From Candidatus Desantisbacteria bacterium CG2_30_40_21 (GTDB lineage Bacteria; UBA9089; CG2-30-40-21), in the NCBI GenBank assembly GCA_001873945.1, contig MNYI01000242.1:1-7164 (forward strand): a stretch of 7,164 nt of DNA. The letters run 5' to 3'. The translations under genes were made by a program, and so were the position numbers. Under the pieces are notes generated by a model that did not search any database, was not told where the DNA came from, and saw nothing but the letters and a program-made list of their open reading frames with translations. Positions within the stretch are counted from its first letter, which is position 1, and every line of letters begins with the position of its first letter. This document shows, one piece after another, positions 1-5,170 of this stretch.

Positions 1-152
1 GGCATAAATTGCGTTTTTCGCTGGTCTTAATCAACGATAGCTGTGTTGTTCAGGTTCGCAATAGTACACTATTGCTCACCTTGCGCGCCATTGCTCTCCT
101 TGATTAATCCTCACCCCGAGAAAAATCGCAATTTATGCCCCACTTGAGTATA
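1..152. repeat. Foldback (MITE-like) repeat, left copy, cut by window edge
   Basis: This copy matches positions 6964-7115 at 151 of 152 bases (position 1 is g, the partner a), in the same orientation. Its right end reads CCCACTTGAGTATA, and its outer left 13 bases lie outside the window. The two arms are imperfect reverse complements of each other (GCATAAATTGCG near the left end, CGCAATTTATGC near the right). They meet at a perfect 8-bp hairpin GCAATAGT/ACTATTGC with a 2-base loop near 58-75. No transposase is encoded, so if mobile it would need a transposase in trans. The near identity to the right copy implies recent spread or gene conversion. Family name unknown to me. Confidence 0.9.
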
Positions 153-343
153 TACGCACTACCTTGATAGTGTACATATATGCACCAGCAAAATGCTGCA
201 CTTCCATGAAAACAAGATTAATCACAATCAGCATAACTGCATAAGTCAGCAGCAGTAACATGCGTAGGGATAATGACTTATCCCTATCAAGAAAATAGTG
301 TCTGTCCCTAATTTACCCCAAGATACGACCCTATTACCTCCCC
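153..343. other. Non-coding stretch downstream of the surface-protein pseudogene
   Basis: I see no gene here. It holds a perfect 9-bp inverted repeat, TAGGGATAA/TTATCCCTA, with a 4-base loop at 265-286. Neither strand has a T-run after it, so it is not a clear intrinsic terminator. At about 297-314 is the string AGTGTCTGTCCCTAATTT, which resembles, from memory only, a motif often seen near IS200-like Y1 transposases or REP-like elements. A weaker hairpin (CAGCA/TGCTG) lies near 185-197. Confidence 0.5.
265..286. repeat. Perfect 9-bp inverted repeat (hairpin)
   Basis: TAGGGATAA and TTATCCCTA are exact reverse complements separated by TGAC. It lies about 60 bp past the stop of the surface-protein pseudogene, read on the minus strand. 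It could be a transcript-end structure, but the usual U-tract is missing on both strands. A REP-like element is the alternative. Confidence 0.5.
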
Positions 344-901
344 TTATTTGATTATTCCAATTTTGCCTGTTGCCTTTTGGTTCTGGTCGTTGGTTATCAG
401 ATAGATATAGATACCTGAGGCGATGTTTTTGTTTGAAATATCCCATTTTTGGGGGCATTCTGTTACATTTATTTTATCTATCTCCTCGCCAGCAATGTTG
501 TAAATTTTAATGGTAGAGCCTTGACTTACATTGGCAAAGTAGATATAGCTTCCTCCCTGCTTTGGGTCATTTTTTTCCCAGGGGTTTGGATAGCAATAGG
601 CATCGTTGTTTGTTGGGGCAAAAGTTATGCTGACAAGTGGTGCAATCAGGGTAAAGTGGGTAAGTGTAAGTGTGCCATAAATGATATTATGTGTTGTATC
701 AACCCAGCAATTGGGAACTTCCTCCCAATTTCCTGTTGTTTCGTTAAATGTGTATAACATTAGTGTATTTTCATTTATATTTCCTATATCACTGTATGGA
801 ATAGCCACAAGGATTGTAAAGCTCCCATGAAACTCTATTCCAGATGCTCCGATTATTCTTGCATCAATGCAGATACCGATATTTCCTTCTTTTGTTGTAA
901 C
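344..901 (-). CDS. C-terminal fragment of the surface protein: pre-tail domain plus sorting-type tail
   Basis: The frame is open from directly after the TAG at 902-904 down to the TAA at 344. It is in the same frame as the Ig-like fragment upstream, so this is its natural continuation. The only initiator-like codon near the front is a GTG at 806-808, which would give 154 residues, but no good ribosome site supports it. The first part (about 60 residues, including GNWEEVPNCWVDTT) resembles the small beta domain that often precedes sorting tails. The end has the hallmark YPNPW, a FlgD/Ig-like beta fold with IKIYNIAGEEI, then ASGIYIYLITN and a short basic terminus, like type-A C-terminal sorting domains of secreted proteins. 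It is probably not translated alone. No secretion machinery for such tails is visible in the window. Confidence 0.7.
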   Translation of the reverse strand, partial: VTTKEGNIGICIDARIIGASGIEFHGSFTILVAIPYSDIGNINENTLMLYTFNETTGNWEEVPNCWVDTTHNIIYGTLTLTHFTLIAPLVSITFAPTNNDAYCYPNPWEKNDPKQGGSYIYFANVSQGSTIKIYNIAGEEIDKINVTECPQKWDISNKNIASGIYIYLITNDQNQKATGKIGIIK

Positions 902-1891
902 CTAACCCTTTGCATCTTTAATGGTTACATAGAAGTCCTCTGTTATGCTTCCTGTTTCAATAAGGGTTATTGTTCCATAATTGCTTCCAATTGTTTGTGT
1001 TCCACCAGGGGTTATATAAACTGTAATTGTTGCACTTTTGCTTATTGTTTGGTATGTCGCTGTTATTGTATCTATTCCGCCATTTAGTAATCTTGTGATG
1101 GTTGCTTGGCCTGTCCAAGTTCCATTGGTTAGTAAAATTGTTGTTGGTGATATGGAGTTTGTGGTATTGCTTAAGGCGATTGTTCCATTACAAGGGTTCC
1201 CTTTAGCATCGGTTAAACTTACTGTTAAGGTAAAGGTAGCATTGGTTGTAGTTGTTTGTGGGAGAGTAAGGGTTATTGTTGCAGGCTCCCCAGTAGTTAC
1301 AACAACCGTTGCTGTGGCACTAAGGCTTAAGTATGTGCCAGTGATTGTCCATGTGCCTGTTTCCTTTGGAGCGTAGATGTTATTGGTGAATGTGCCTTTT
1401 TGGGCAGTAAATGTAATATCTGGTGTAGCATCCCATTGGTTGCCATCAGCATCTATGGCTGTGCCTGTGTAGGTTTGTGTTCCATCTGCTGTTAAGGTTG
1501 CTGTTTGTGGAGAAAGGATTAGTAATGCTGCTGCTCCATGTAGAACTGTGATTACCTCTGTTGTGTCGGTATGCGAGCCATCTGTTACTGTGATTGTGCC
1601 AATTCCAACCTTTGTTGGATTAAAGATAGTGGATGTGCCATAGGATTGGCTGAGTGTCCCAATCCCACCAAGAATTGTCCATGTGCCTGGAATATAGCTA
1701 ATGAAGGTATTACTTCCATCATATCCTCTTAAGTAAAGGGTAAGTGTGCCATCCGTAGTTAATGTCTTTGTGCCAATCTCATTGCCTCCTTGATCTTCTA
1801 TTTGTATCTTTACCAATGTAGGTAGGGTTGGTGTGCAGGGATAGCTTAAAGACAAAGGCATCCTCATTTTCTCCGTTATGGCTTGTATCAT
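902..1891 (-). CDS. Middle fragment of the surface protein: bacterial Ig-like repeats
   Basis: This 329-residue open stretch is rich in Thr, Ser, Ile and Gly and contains about three Ig-like/invasin-like beta domains. Recurrent phrases are VKIQIEDQGG, LTADGTQTYTGTAIDADGN, and TFTLTVSLTDAKGNPCNG, each followed by T-rich strands ending in alternating hydrophobic residues (ATATVVV, SATITVYI). The first 20 or so residues (from MIQAITEKM) are not real: they are the SBBP repeat read out of frame, and homology begins near VKIQIED at about 1815. The stretch ends at TAG 902-904, after which the same frame continues for 185 codons. A single C-to-T change would turn CAG (Gln) into that TAG. The function would be extracellular, structural or adhesive. 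Part of the 344-2782 pseudogene. Confidence 0.7.
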   Translation of the reverse strand: MIQAITEKMRMPLSLSYPCTPTLPTLVKIQIEDQGGNEIGTKTLTTDGTLTLYLRGYDGSNTFISYIPGTWTILGGIGTLSQSYGTSTIFNPTKVGIGTITVTDGSHTDTTEVITVLHGAAALLILSPQTATLTADGTQTYTGTAIDADGNQWDATPDITFTAQKGTFTNNIYAPKETGTWTITGTYLSLSATATVVVTTGEPATITLTLPQTTTTNATFTLTVSLTDAKGNPCNGTIALSNTTNSISPTTILLTNGTWTGQATITRLLNGGIDTITATYQTISKSATITVYITPGGTQTIGSNYGTITLIETGSITEDFYVTIKDAKG

Positions 1892-2021
1892 AGGCGCCAG
1901 GGGTTAAGGGAAAGTCGGATGAACCTGTCCATCCTGTAATGTAGGCATTATTTGAGGAATCAAGGGCGATAGAAAGCCCCCCATCACGATTACTTCCACC
2001 AACAAAGGTGGAATAGACAAC
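1847..2021 (-). other. Single SBBP beta-propeller repeat in the shifted frame
   Basis: Between the N-terminal and Ig-like fragments a third reading frame carries a clear SBBP repeat. It starts VVYSTFVGGS, continues with IALDSSNNAYITGW and SSDFPLTPGAYDTS, and ends near DAFVFKLS. It is not covered by either neighbouring open frame, since its frame runs open from about 2125 to a TGA at 1779-1781. It proves that the flanking fragments belonged to one gene. Families of this kind normally have several tandem copies, and only one is left here. Confidence 0.8.
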
Positions 2022-2107
2022 CGGGTCTATGATGAGTTGGTAATCTGGGCTGTAATCTGCAACATCAAAGGTGTAGGTAATATTTTTTCCAGAAAGGAGA
2101 TTGTATT

Positions 2108-2782
2108 TTATAGGTATCTCTTTTTTTCTCCTTCTATATCCTGATAGGCAAAGGGTTTTTTGAAGGATACATCGCCTAATTCTGTCTTTAAGAGCAGGTC
2201 CCCAGAAGGCTCTATAGTCGCATTTTCCGCACCTTCAATCTCAAGTATTATATTTTTAGGGTCCCCTTCCTTTTCAATACAAAAGAGCTTTTCTACATTA
2301 TTACCATAAGCCTTAAGGAAAGCAGTAGTTTTTGGATAGACCTCACCAAGGCTGACAATATTATAAGAGGGGACTCCGCTTCTCCAGTTCTCTTTTCCTC
2401 CAATAAAGTAGTTGACCCCTGTCTCTGCCCTTTCCCTTCCCTCTATCTGGAAGTCTTTTGCCCCAATCAGGCTTTCCGAAAGGACTATTCCTCTGGTGTC
2501 TGGTGTCTGATGTTTGGTGTCTGGTCCCTGTGTTCTGTGCCTTGTGTTCTGTGCCTTGTGTTCTGACAGGTGATAGAGAATCTCACCCTCCTTTGTTATG
2601 CCCACCTTGCCAAAGAATGTCTGGGCATAGAAGGCTATCCCTTCTCCTGCCTGCCCTTGATTCTCAATGAATGGTAGCCTGGCATTAAGGTATTTTGCCA
2701 TATCCTCCTGACACCATCCATTTACTCCAAGCCCCAAAACCAAAACCACAAAAACTCCAATTGCTCCTAAAATCTTCTTCAT
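2108..2782 (-). CDS. N-terminal fragment of the surface protein: signal peptide plus DUF7948-like domain
   Basis: This 224-residue fragment starts at an ATG with GGAGG 8 bases upstream. Residues 1-24 form a signal peptide (MKK, then a hydrophobic run ending near NGWCQ), so the product was exported. Next comes the domain that precedes SBBP repeats: ARLPFIENQGQ, FYAQTFFGKVGITKEGEILY, GVNYFIGGKENWRSGVPSY and a Leu/Glu-rich end. Residues of about 74-98 are a low-complexity insert rich in Q, T, D, R and H, encoded by a heptamer DNA repeat at 2496-2565. The frame ends at a TAA (2108) caused by a short A tract (2121-2127), and the true continuation is one base away. It lies 35 bases downstream of the VapC-like gene, on the same strand. 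Confidence 0.75.
   Translation of the reverse strand: MKKILGAIGVFVVLVLGLGVNGWCQEDMAKYLNARLPFIENQGQAGEGIAFYAQTFFGKVGITKEGEILYHLSEHKAQNTRHRTQGPDTKHQTPDTRGIVLSESLIGAKDFQIEGRERAETGVNYFIGGKENWRSGVPSYNIVSLGEVYPKTTAFLKAYGNNVEKLFCIEKEGDPKNIILEIEGAENATIEPSGDLLLKTELGDVSFKKPFAYQDIEGEKKRYL
2121..2127 (-). other. A7 homopolymer at the first frameshift
   Basis: On the minus strand the gene reads GAG, seven A, then GAGATACC. With seven A the frame ends four codons later. With eight A it would encode EGEKKEIPIKYNL and run straight into the SBBP repeat. This could be a genuine deletion, a slippage-prone switch or a read/assembly error. Confidence 0.7.
2496..2565 (-). repeat. Heptamer tandem repeat (10 units) inside the surface-protein gene
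   Basis: On the minus strand the DNA consists of ten consecutive 7-base units, all beginning CAG or CAA (for example CAGAACA, CAAGGCA, CAGACAC), followed by a partial CAG. The first part is also a perfect 14-base repeat (fwd TGTTCTGTGCCTTG at 2531-2544 and 2545-2558). Seven is not a multiple of three, so gain or loss of one unit would shift the frame. The repeat is translated into a Q/T/D/R/H-rich insert that interrupts the N-terminal domain. Confidence 0.85.
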
Positions 2783-2817
2783 CTTTTTTCCTCCATTTTT
2801 ATTTTATGTCTTCTACA

Positions 2818-3210
2818 TCAATACGGTTTTATTATAGAAAGCCCCTTGATCATTTGAAAATGTTTAATATTAATGGTTACCAATTCAGCATTCTCTATCA
2901 GTGCTGTTGAAGCGATTAGCATATCTATCAAGCCACATTCGTATGATTTTCCATATGTGCGTTTTAACTCAGCACTCTTTTTCATTGTTTCTAAAGAAAT
3001 ATTTGTTGTAACACAATAGTTTGATAAAAAATCTTCAATTTCTCTCTCCTCCTGAATATTGCGACAGCCAAAGAAAAGTTCTGCACTAACTATTTGAGGC
3101 ACAAGAATCACATTTCCTTTAATATAAAGGCTATCCAGATAATCAATTGCCTTTTGTGTCTTTCGAAAATAGTTGATAAGAATAGTTGTCTCAAGTAAGT
3201 TTTTATTCAA
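2818..3210 (-). CDS. vapC: VapC-like PIN-domain toxin with altered first acidic residue
   Basis: This is a 130-residue PIN-domain protein, a usual VapC length. VapC toxins are Mg-dependent RNases that cut tRNA or rRNA and are held inactive by VapB. The fold shows in order: LLETTILINYF (7-15), VSAELFFG with Glu44, GLIDMLIASTAL with Asp96, and LVTINIKHF with Asn114. The striking change is Glu7 where the family has Asp (DT.xLID), and Asn13 where a second Asp is common. Glu44 and Asp96 are retained, so weak or altered activity is possible. The start is TTG (3208-3210): the frame is closed by a TAG two codons upstream, and AAAGGAGA lies 8 bases before the TTG. The start overlaps the antitoxin stop (TTGAATAA), indicating translational coupling. 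Stop is TGA at 2818. Confidence 0.85.
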   Translation of the reverse strand: MNKNLLETTILINYFRKTQKAIDYLDSLYIKGNVILVPQIVSAELFFGCRNIQEEREIEDFLSNYCVTTNISLETMKKSAELKRTYGKSYECGLIDMLIASTALIENAELVTINIKHFQMIKGLSIIKPY

Positions 3211-3529
3211 GTCCTAATCTCCTTTGACGCTCATTGACATCTGCCCGTAACTGATTTACCCACCCTACACTCTCTTTCATATCCTCACGGTCAGCCCATA
3301 TTCCACAGACTGAAAGTTCAGCAAACGAAATTTCTTTTCTCTTGAGCTTTTCCATTTTATCCCTTAATTTAGAATTTTCATCTTCTTTAGTTGACTCATT
3401 TAACCATTCACTCAATAAAATTACTTTTACCTTTTTGCCCTTTGATAAACACAATTCCTCCACAGCCCTTTGAGGTAACGAAATATGTCCATCCGATAGC
3501 ACATCAGCATAATATTCAATCGCCTGCAT
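3203..3529 (-). CDS. vapB: VapB-like antitoxin (AbrB/SpoVT-type N-terminus)
   Basis: This 108-residue protein is the partner of the PIN toxin that follows with overlapping stop and start. The first 40 residues (ADVLSDGHISLP, then VEELCLSKGKKVKVILL) fit a swapped-hairpin AbrB-like DNA-binding domain, which usually binds its own promoter. The middle (about 44-66) is charged and helical. The C-terminus GIWADREDMKESVGWV (76-91) matches the toxin-binding tail typical of VapB partners of this VapC group. ATG at 3527-3529 is preceded by GGAGG 8 bases upstream. No clear promoter or operator palindrome was found upstream. The region before it is repeat debris, so the native promoter may have been changed. 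Confidence 0.8.
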   Translation of the reverse strand: MQAIEYYADVLSDGHISLPQRAVEELCLSKGKKVKVILLSEWLNESTKEDENSKLRDKMEKLKRKEISFAELSVCGIWADREDMKESVGWVNQLRADVNERQRRLGLE

Positions 3530-3531
3530 TT

Positions 3532-3684
3532 TTATAACCTCCTTACAAATTCATCTACAATTCCTAAAAGCCTTTTCATTGTCTTAAAAAGGAGTGGCAA
3601 GCCACCGCACTCCAAAACCACAAACCCTAAAATCTTCATCTTGACCAAGTCATCCGTGATGCCGTAGTATCTAAACGGCGACAT
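3532..3684 (-). other. Short open frame (50 codons) before vapB, probably debris
   Basis: An open frame runs from ATG 3684 to a TAA that lies only two bases before the vapB ATG. It begins MSPFRYYGITDDLVKM, passes through a hydrophobic KILGFVVL and ends IVDEFVRRL. No ribosome site precedes the ATG and I know no family for it. The KILGFVVL part at the DNA level resembles the signal-peptide start of the surface protein (positions 2738-2785), and the hairpin at 3591-3613 lies inside it. I think it is a patchwork of repeat and gene-start remnants, but a leader peptide coupled to vapB cannot be excluded. Confidence 0.3.
3591..3613. repeat. Short imperfect palindrome (GGAGTG...CACTCC)
   Basis: GGAGTG and CACTCC flank a core that contains GTGGC-AA-GCCAC, so two alternative hairpins are possible. 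Directly before it on the plus strand is TTAAAAA. It could be a REP-like dispersed palindrome or a weak terminator. I cannot tell which. Confidence 0.45.
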
Positions 3685-3778
3685 GGTCGCCTTGCTCTCC
3701 TTGATTAATCCTTACCAAAAAATCGCAATTTATGCCCCACTTGAGTATAGTCATTTCCCTATCTTCACTTTTTTTCAT
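3671..3778 (-). pseudogene. brnA: Start of a probable BrnA antitoxin gene, cut off by a foldback-repeat fragment
   Basis: An ATG at 3776-3778 overlaps the last codons of the BrnT remnant, as brnT and brnA often do. A GGAGG lies about 5 bases upstream. Only about ten codons (MKKSEDREMT) appear native. From there the frame runs into the terminal sequence of the foldback repeat (TATACTCAAGTGGGGCATAA, minus strand) and stops at TAG 3671, giving a chimeric 35-residue reading frame. The identity as BrnA rests on position and overlap only. The DNA-binding ribbon-helix-helix part is missing, so no antitoxin function is expected. Confidence 0.5.
3675..3749. repeat. Foldback repeat, right-arm fragment inside brnA
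   Basis: Positions about 3685-3749 match the right arm of the full copies (TTGCTCTCCTTGATTAATCC, then CGCAATTTATGCCCCACTT and GAGTATA) with a few changes and a short deletion. The left arm is missing. In its place is a hairpin-containing stretch (GGCGAC/GTCGCC near 3678-3692). The fragment interrupts the brnA start, so it post-dates the TA module. Its divergence shows it is older than the pair of near-identical copies at the window ends. Confidence 0.8.
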
Positions 3779-3893
3779 ATCTCCTCCGTTCATGTTGGTT
3801 CATATCCCTTGCTGTTATAATTAAGGCTTTATTATTAATCTTTTTTATAAAAAATACTGAAAGATAGCGTCCATCTTTTGTTTTGCCAAGAGC
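3765..3893 (-). pseudogene. brnT: BrnT-type toxin (DUF497), C-terminal remnant of 42 codons
   Basis: This open stretch is too short for ordinary gene callers. It encodes ALGKTKDGRYLSVFF, then KALIITARDMNQHERRRYEKK and TGA. That is the C-terminal half of BrnT toxins, whose conserved GKT.DGRYL, ITARDM and ERRRYE phrases are all present. Intact BrnT is about 90-100 residues, so the first half, including N-terminal catalytic residues of this RelE-like RNase, is lost. The remnant begins exactly where a piece of foldback-repeat terminus (3895-3914) ends. A TAA lies four codons upstream of the first homologous codon. It is followed by an overlapping brnA start. Nonfunctional; family identity is confident from the motifs. 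Confidence 0.8.
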
Positions 3894-3894
3894 G

Positions 3895-3914
3895 TTATGC
3901 CCCACTTAAGTATA
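3895..3914. repeat. Foldback repeat, 20-base terminal fragment
   Basis: TTATGCCCCACTTAAGTATA matches the right terminus of the full repeat with one change (TTGAG to TTAAG). It abuts the truncated 5' side of the brnT remnant, and is in the same orientation as the other copies. Only the terminus survives. The 55 bases from here to the trpB stop contain nothing I can identify, including no terminator. Confidence 0.65.
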
Positions 3915-3969
3915 CATATGGTATCTGGCAAGGAAATGTGAACAGCATTTGAACCATAAACCTAAGTAA

Positions 3970-5169
3970 TTACCCCACCTCTAATATCTTCGACACAGTC
4001 TGAACATCCTTATCCCCCCTACCTGAAAGGCAGACAATGATAATCTTATCTTTATCCATAGTTGGAGCGAGTTTAACTGCATAGGCAATGGCGTGAGCAG
4101 ATTCAAGGGCAGGGATTATACCTTCGGTTAATGCCAAAAGATGAAAACTTTCCAGAGCTTCTGTATCTGTTACAGACACATACTCTGCTCTGCCTGTATC
4201 CTTATAATAGCTATGCTCTGGTCCAACACCCGGATAATCCAGTCCAGCTGAAACAGAATGGGTTGGTATTATCTGACCATTTGCATCCTGAAGCACATAG
4301 GAGAGGTTTCCATGCAGACTGCCAACACTTCCCTTGCCAAGCGAAGCAGAATGCTTTCCAGTCTCAATCCCTTCACCTGCTGCCTCTACCCCTATAAACT
4401 TCACATTATTCTCATCGTGAAATGGATAAAAAAGCCCCATGGAATTGCTTCCGCCACCAACACAAGCAACAAGACAATCAGGAAGCCTGCCCTCTAACTC
4501 TAATATTTGTTTCTTTGATTCAAGTCCAATTACAGATTGAAAATCCCGCACCATCATGGGATACGGGTGTGGTCCAACCACAGAGCCAATAATGTAATGG
4601 GTTGTGCGAACATTCGTGACCCAATCACGGAGTGCCTCATTAATTGCATCCTTCAGGGTTTTACTGCCTGAATCAACCGGATTAACCTTTGCTCCAAGCA
4701 ACTTCATTCTGAAAACATTCAACGCCTGCCGTTCAATATCCTCGCATCCCATGTAAACCTCACACTCCAGACCAAACATAGCCGCAGCTGTTGCTGTAGC
4801 TACTCCATGCTGTCCTGCCCCTGTCTCAGCTATTACCCGCGGCTTTCCCATCTGCTTTGTCAAAAGTGCCTGACCAAGGGTATTATTAATTTTATGTGCC
4901 CCTGTGTGCAGGAGGTCTTCTCGTTTAAGATATATTTTTGCCCCGCCAAGTTTTTTTGTAAGCCTTTGAGCCAGATACAACGAGGTTGGCCTGCCGGCAT
5001 ATGATTGAAGATAATATGCCAGTTCTTTTTGAAATTCACAGTCTTTCTTTGCCTTAAGGTAGGTATTTTCCAACTCCAGAAGGGCTGACATCAATGTTTC
5101 TGGAACAAACCTGCCACCAAAAAATAATTCATCTGATATAACAAAATGACCAAGTGTATCCGGTAACAT
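3970..5169 (-). CDS. trpB: Tryptophan synthase beta subunit
   Basis: TrpB condenses indole with L-serine to tryptophan using PLP in the cytoplasm, normally as an alpha2-beta2 complex with TrpA. The 399-residue length is normal. Visible signatures: FGGRFVPETLM (17-27), GRPTSLY (59-65), the PLP lysine Lys93 in HTGAHKINN, catalytic Glu114 in AETGAGQHG, the phosphate loop GGGSNS (237-242), HSVSAGLDYPGVGPEH, and CLSGRGDKD near the end. This is the standard TrpB1 type. I choose the ATG at 5167-5169, with GGAGG 7 bases upstream, over an in-frame TTG at 5187 that would overlap aroF. The start is one base after the aroF stop (TAAGATG), so the two are translationally coupled. A trpA gene would be expected next, but only TA and repeat debris follows. 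Confidence 0.97.
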   Translation of the reverse strand: MLPDTLGHFVISDELFFGGRFVPETLMSALLELENTYLKAKKDCEFQKELAYYLQSYAGRPTSLYLAQRLTKKLGGAKIYLKREDLLHTGAHKINNTLGQALLTKQMGKPRVIAETGAGQHGVATATAAAMFGLECEVYMGCEDIERQALNVFRMKLLGAKVNPVDSGSKTLKDAINEALRDWVTNVRTTHYIIGSVVGPHPYPMMVRDFQSVIGLESKKQILELEGRLPDCLVACVGGGSNSMGLFYPFHDENNVKFIGVEAAGEGIETGKHSASLGKGSVGSLHGNLSYVLQDANGQIIPTHSVSAGLDYPGVGPEHSYYKDTGRAEYVSVTDTEALESFHLLALTEGIIPALESAHAIAYAVKLAPTMDKDKIIIVCLSGRGDKDVQTVSKILEVG

Positions 5170-5170
5170 C

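Larger units (their letters stand above)
344..2782 (-). pseudogene. Broken SBBP/Ig-repeat secreted surface protein with C-terminal sorting-type tail
   Basis: Three open stretches on the minus strand form one ancestral gene of roughly 810 codons. The order is signal peptide, DUF7948-like N-terminal domain, a single SBBP beta-propeller repeat, Ig-like domains, then a C-terminal sorting-like domain. Lesion 1 is a frameshift at the A7 tract (2121-2127): one more A would read on into EIPIKYNLLSGK and the SBBP repeat, while the actual frame stops at 2108-2110. Lesion 2 is a second frame change near 1835-1860, where the SBBP repeat (ending AFVFKLS) passes to the Ig-like part (VKIQIEDQGG). Lesion 3 is an in-frame TAG at 902-904. 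Related proteins usually carry many SBBP repeats, so internal repeats may have been lost at lesion 2. An ATG with GGAGG 8 bases upstream starts the gene. Three lesions make decay more likely than sequencing error, but homopolymer error at lesion 1 is possible. Confidence 0.8.

Noticed and set aside
449..1376. Plus-strand open frames of 86-112 codons across the surface-protein gene
   Set aside because: They are antisense shadows of the Ig-like and tail domains, rich in Cys or Val by mirror of Thr/Ala codons, with no ribosome sites or recognisable domains.
3591..3613. Intrinsic terminator for the brnTA/trpB direction
   Set aside because: Read on the minus strand the hairpin is followed by CTTTTTAAG, a short T-run, but alternative folds and its position inside the debris leave this too uncertain to annotate as a terminator.
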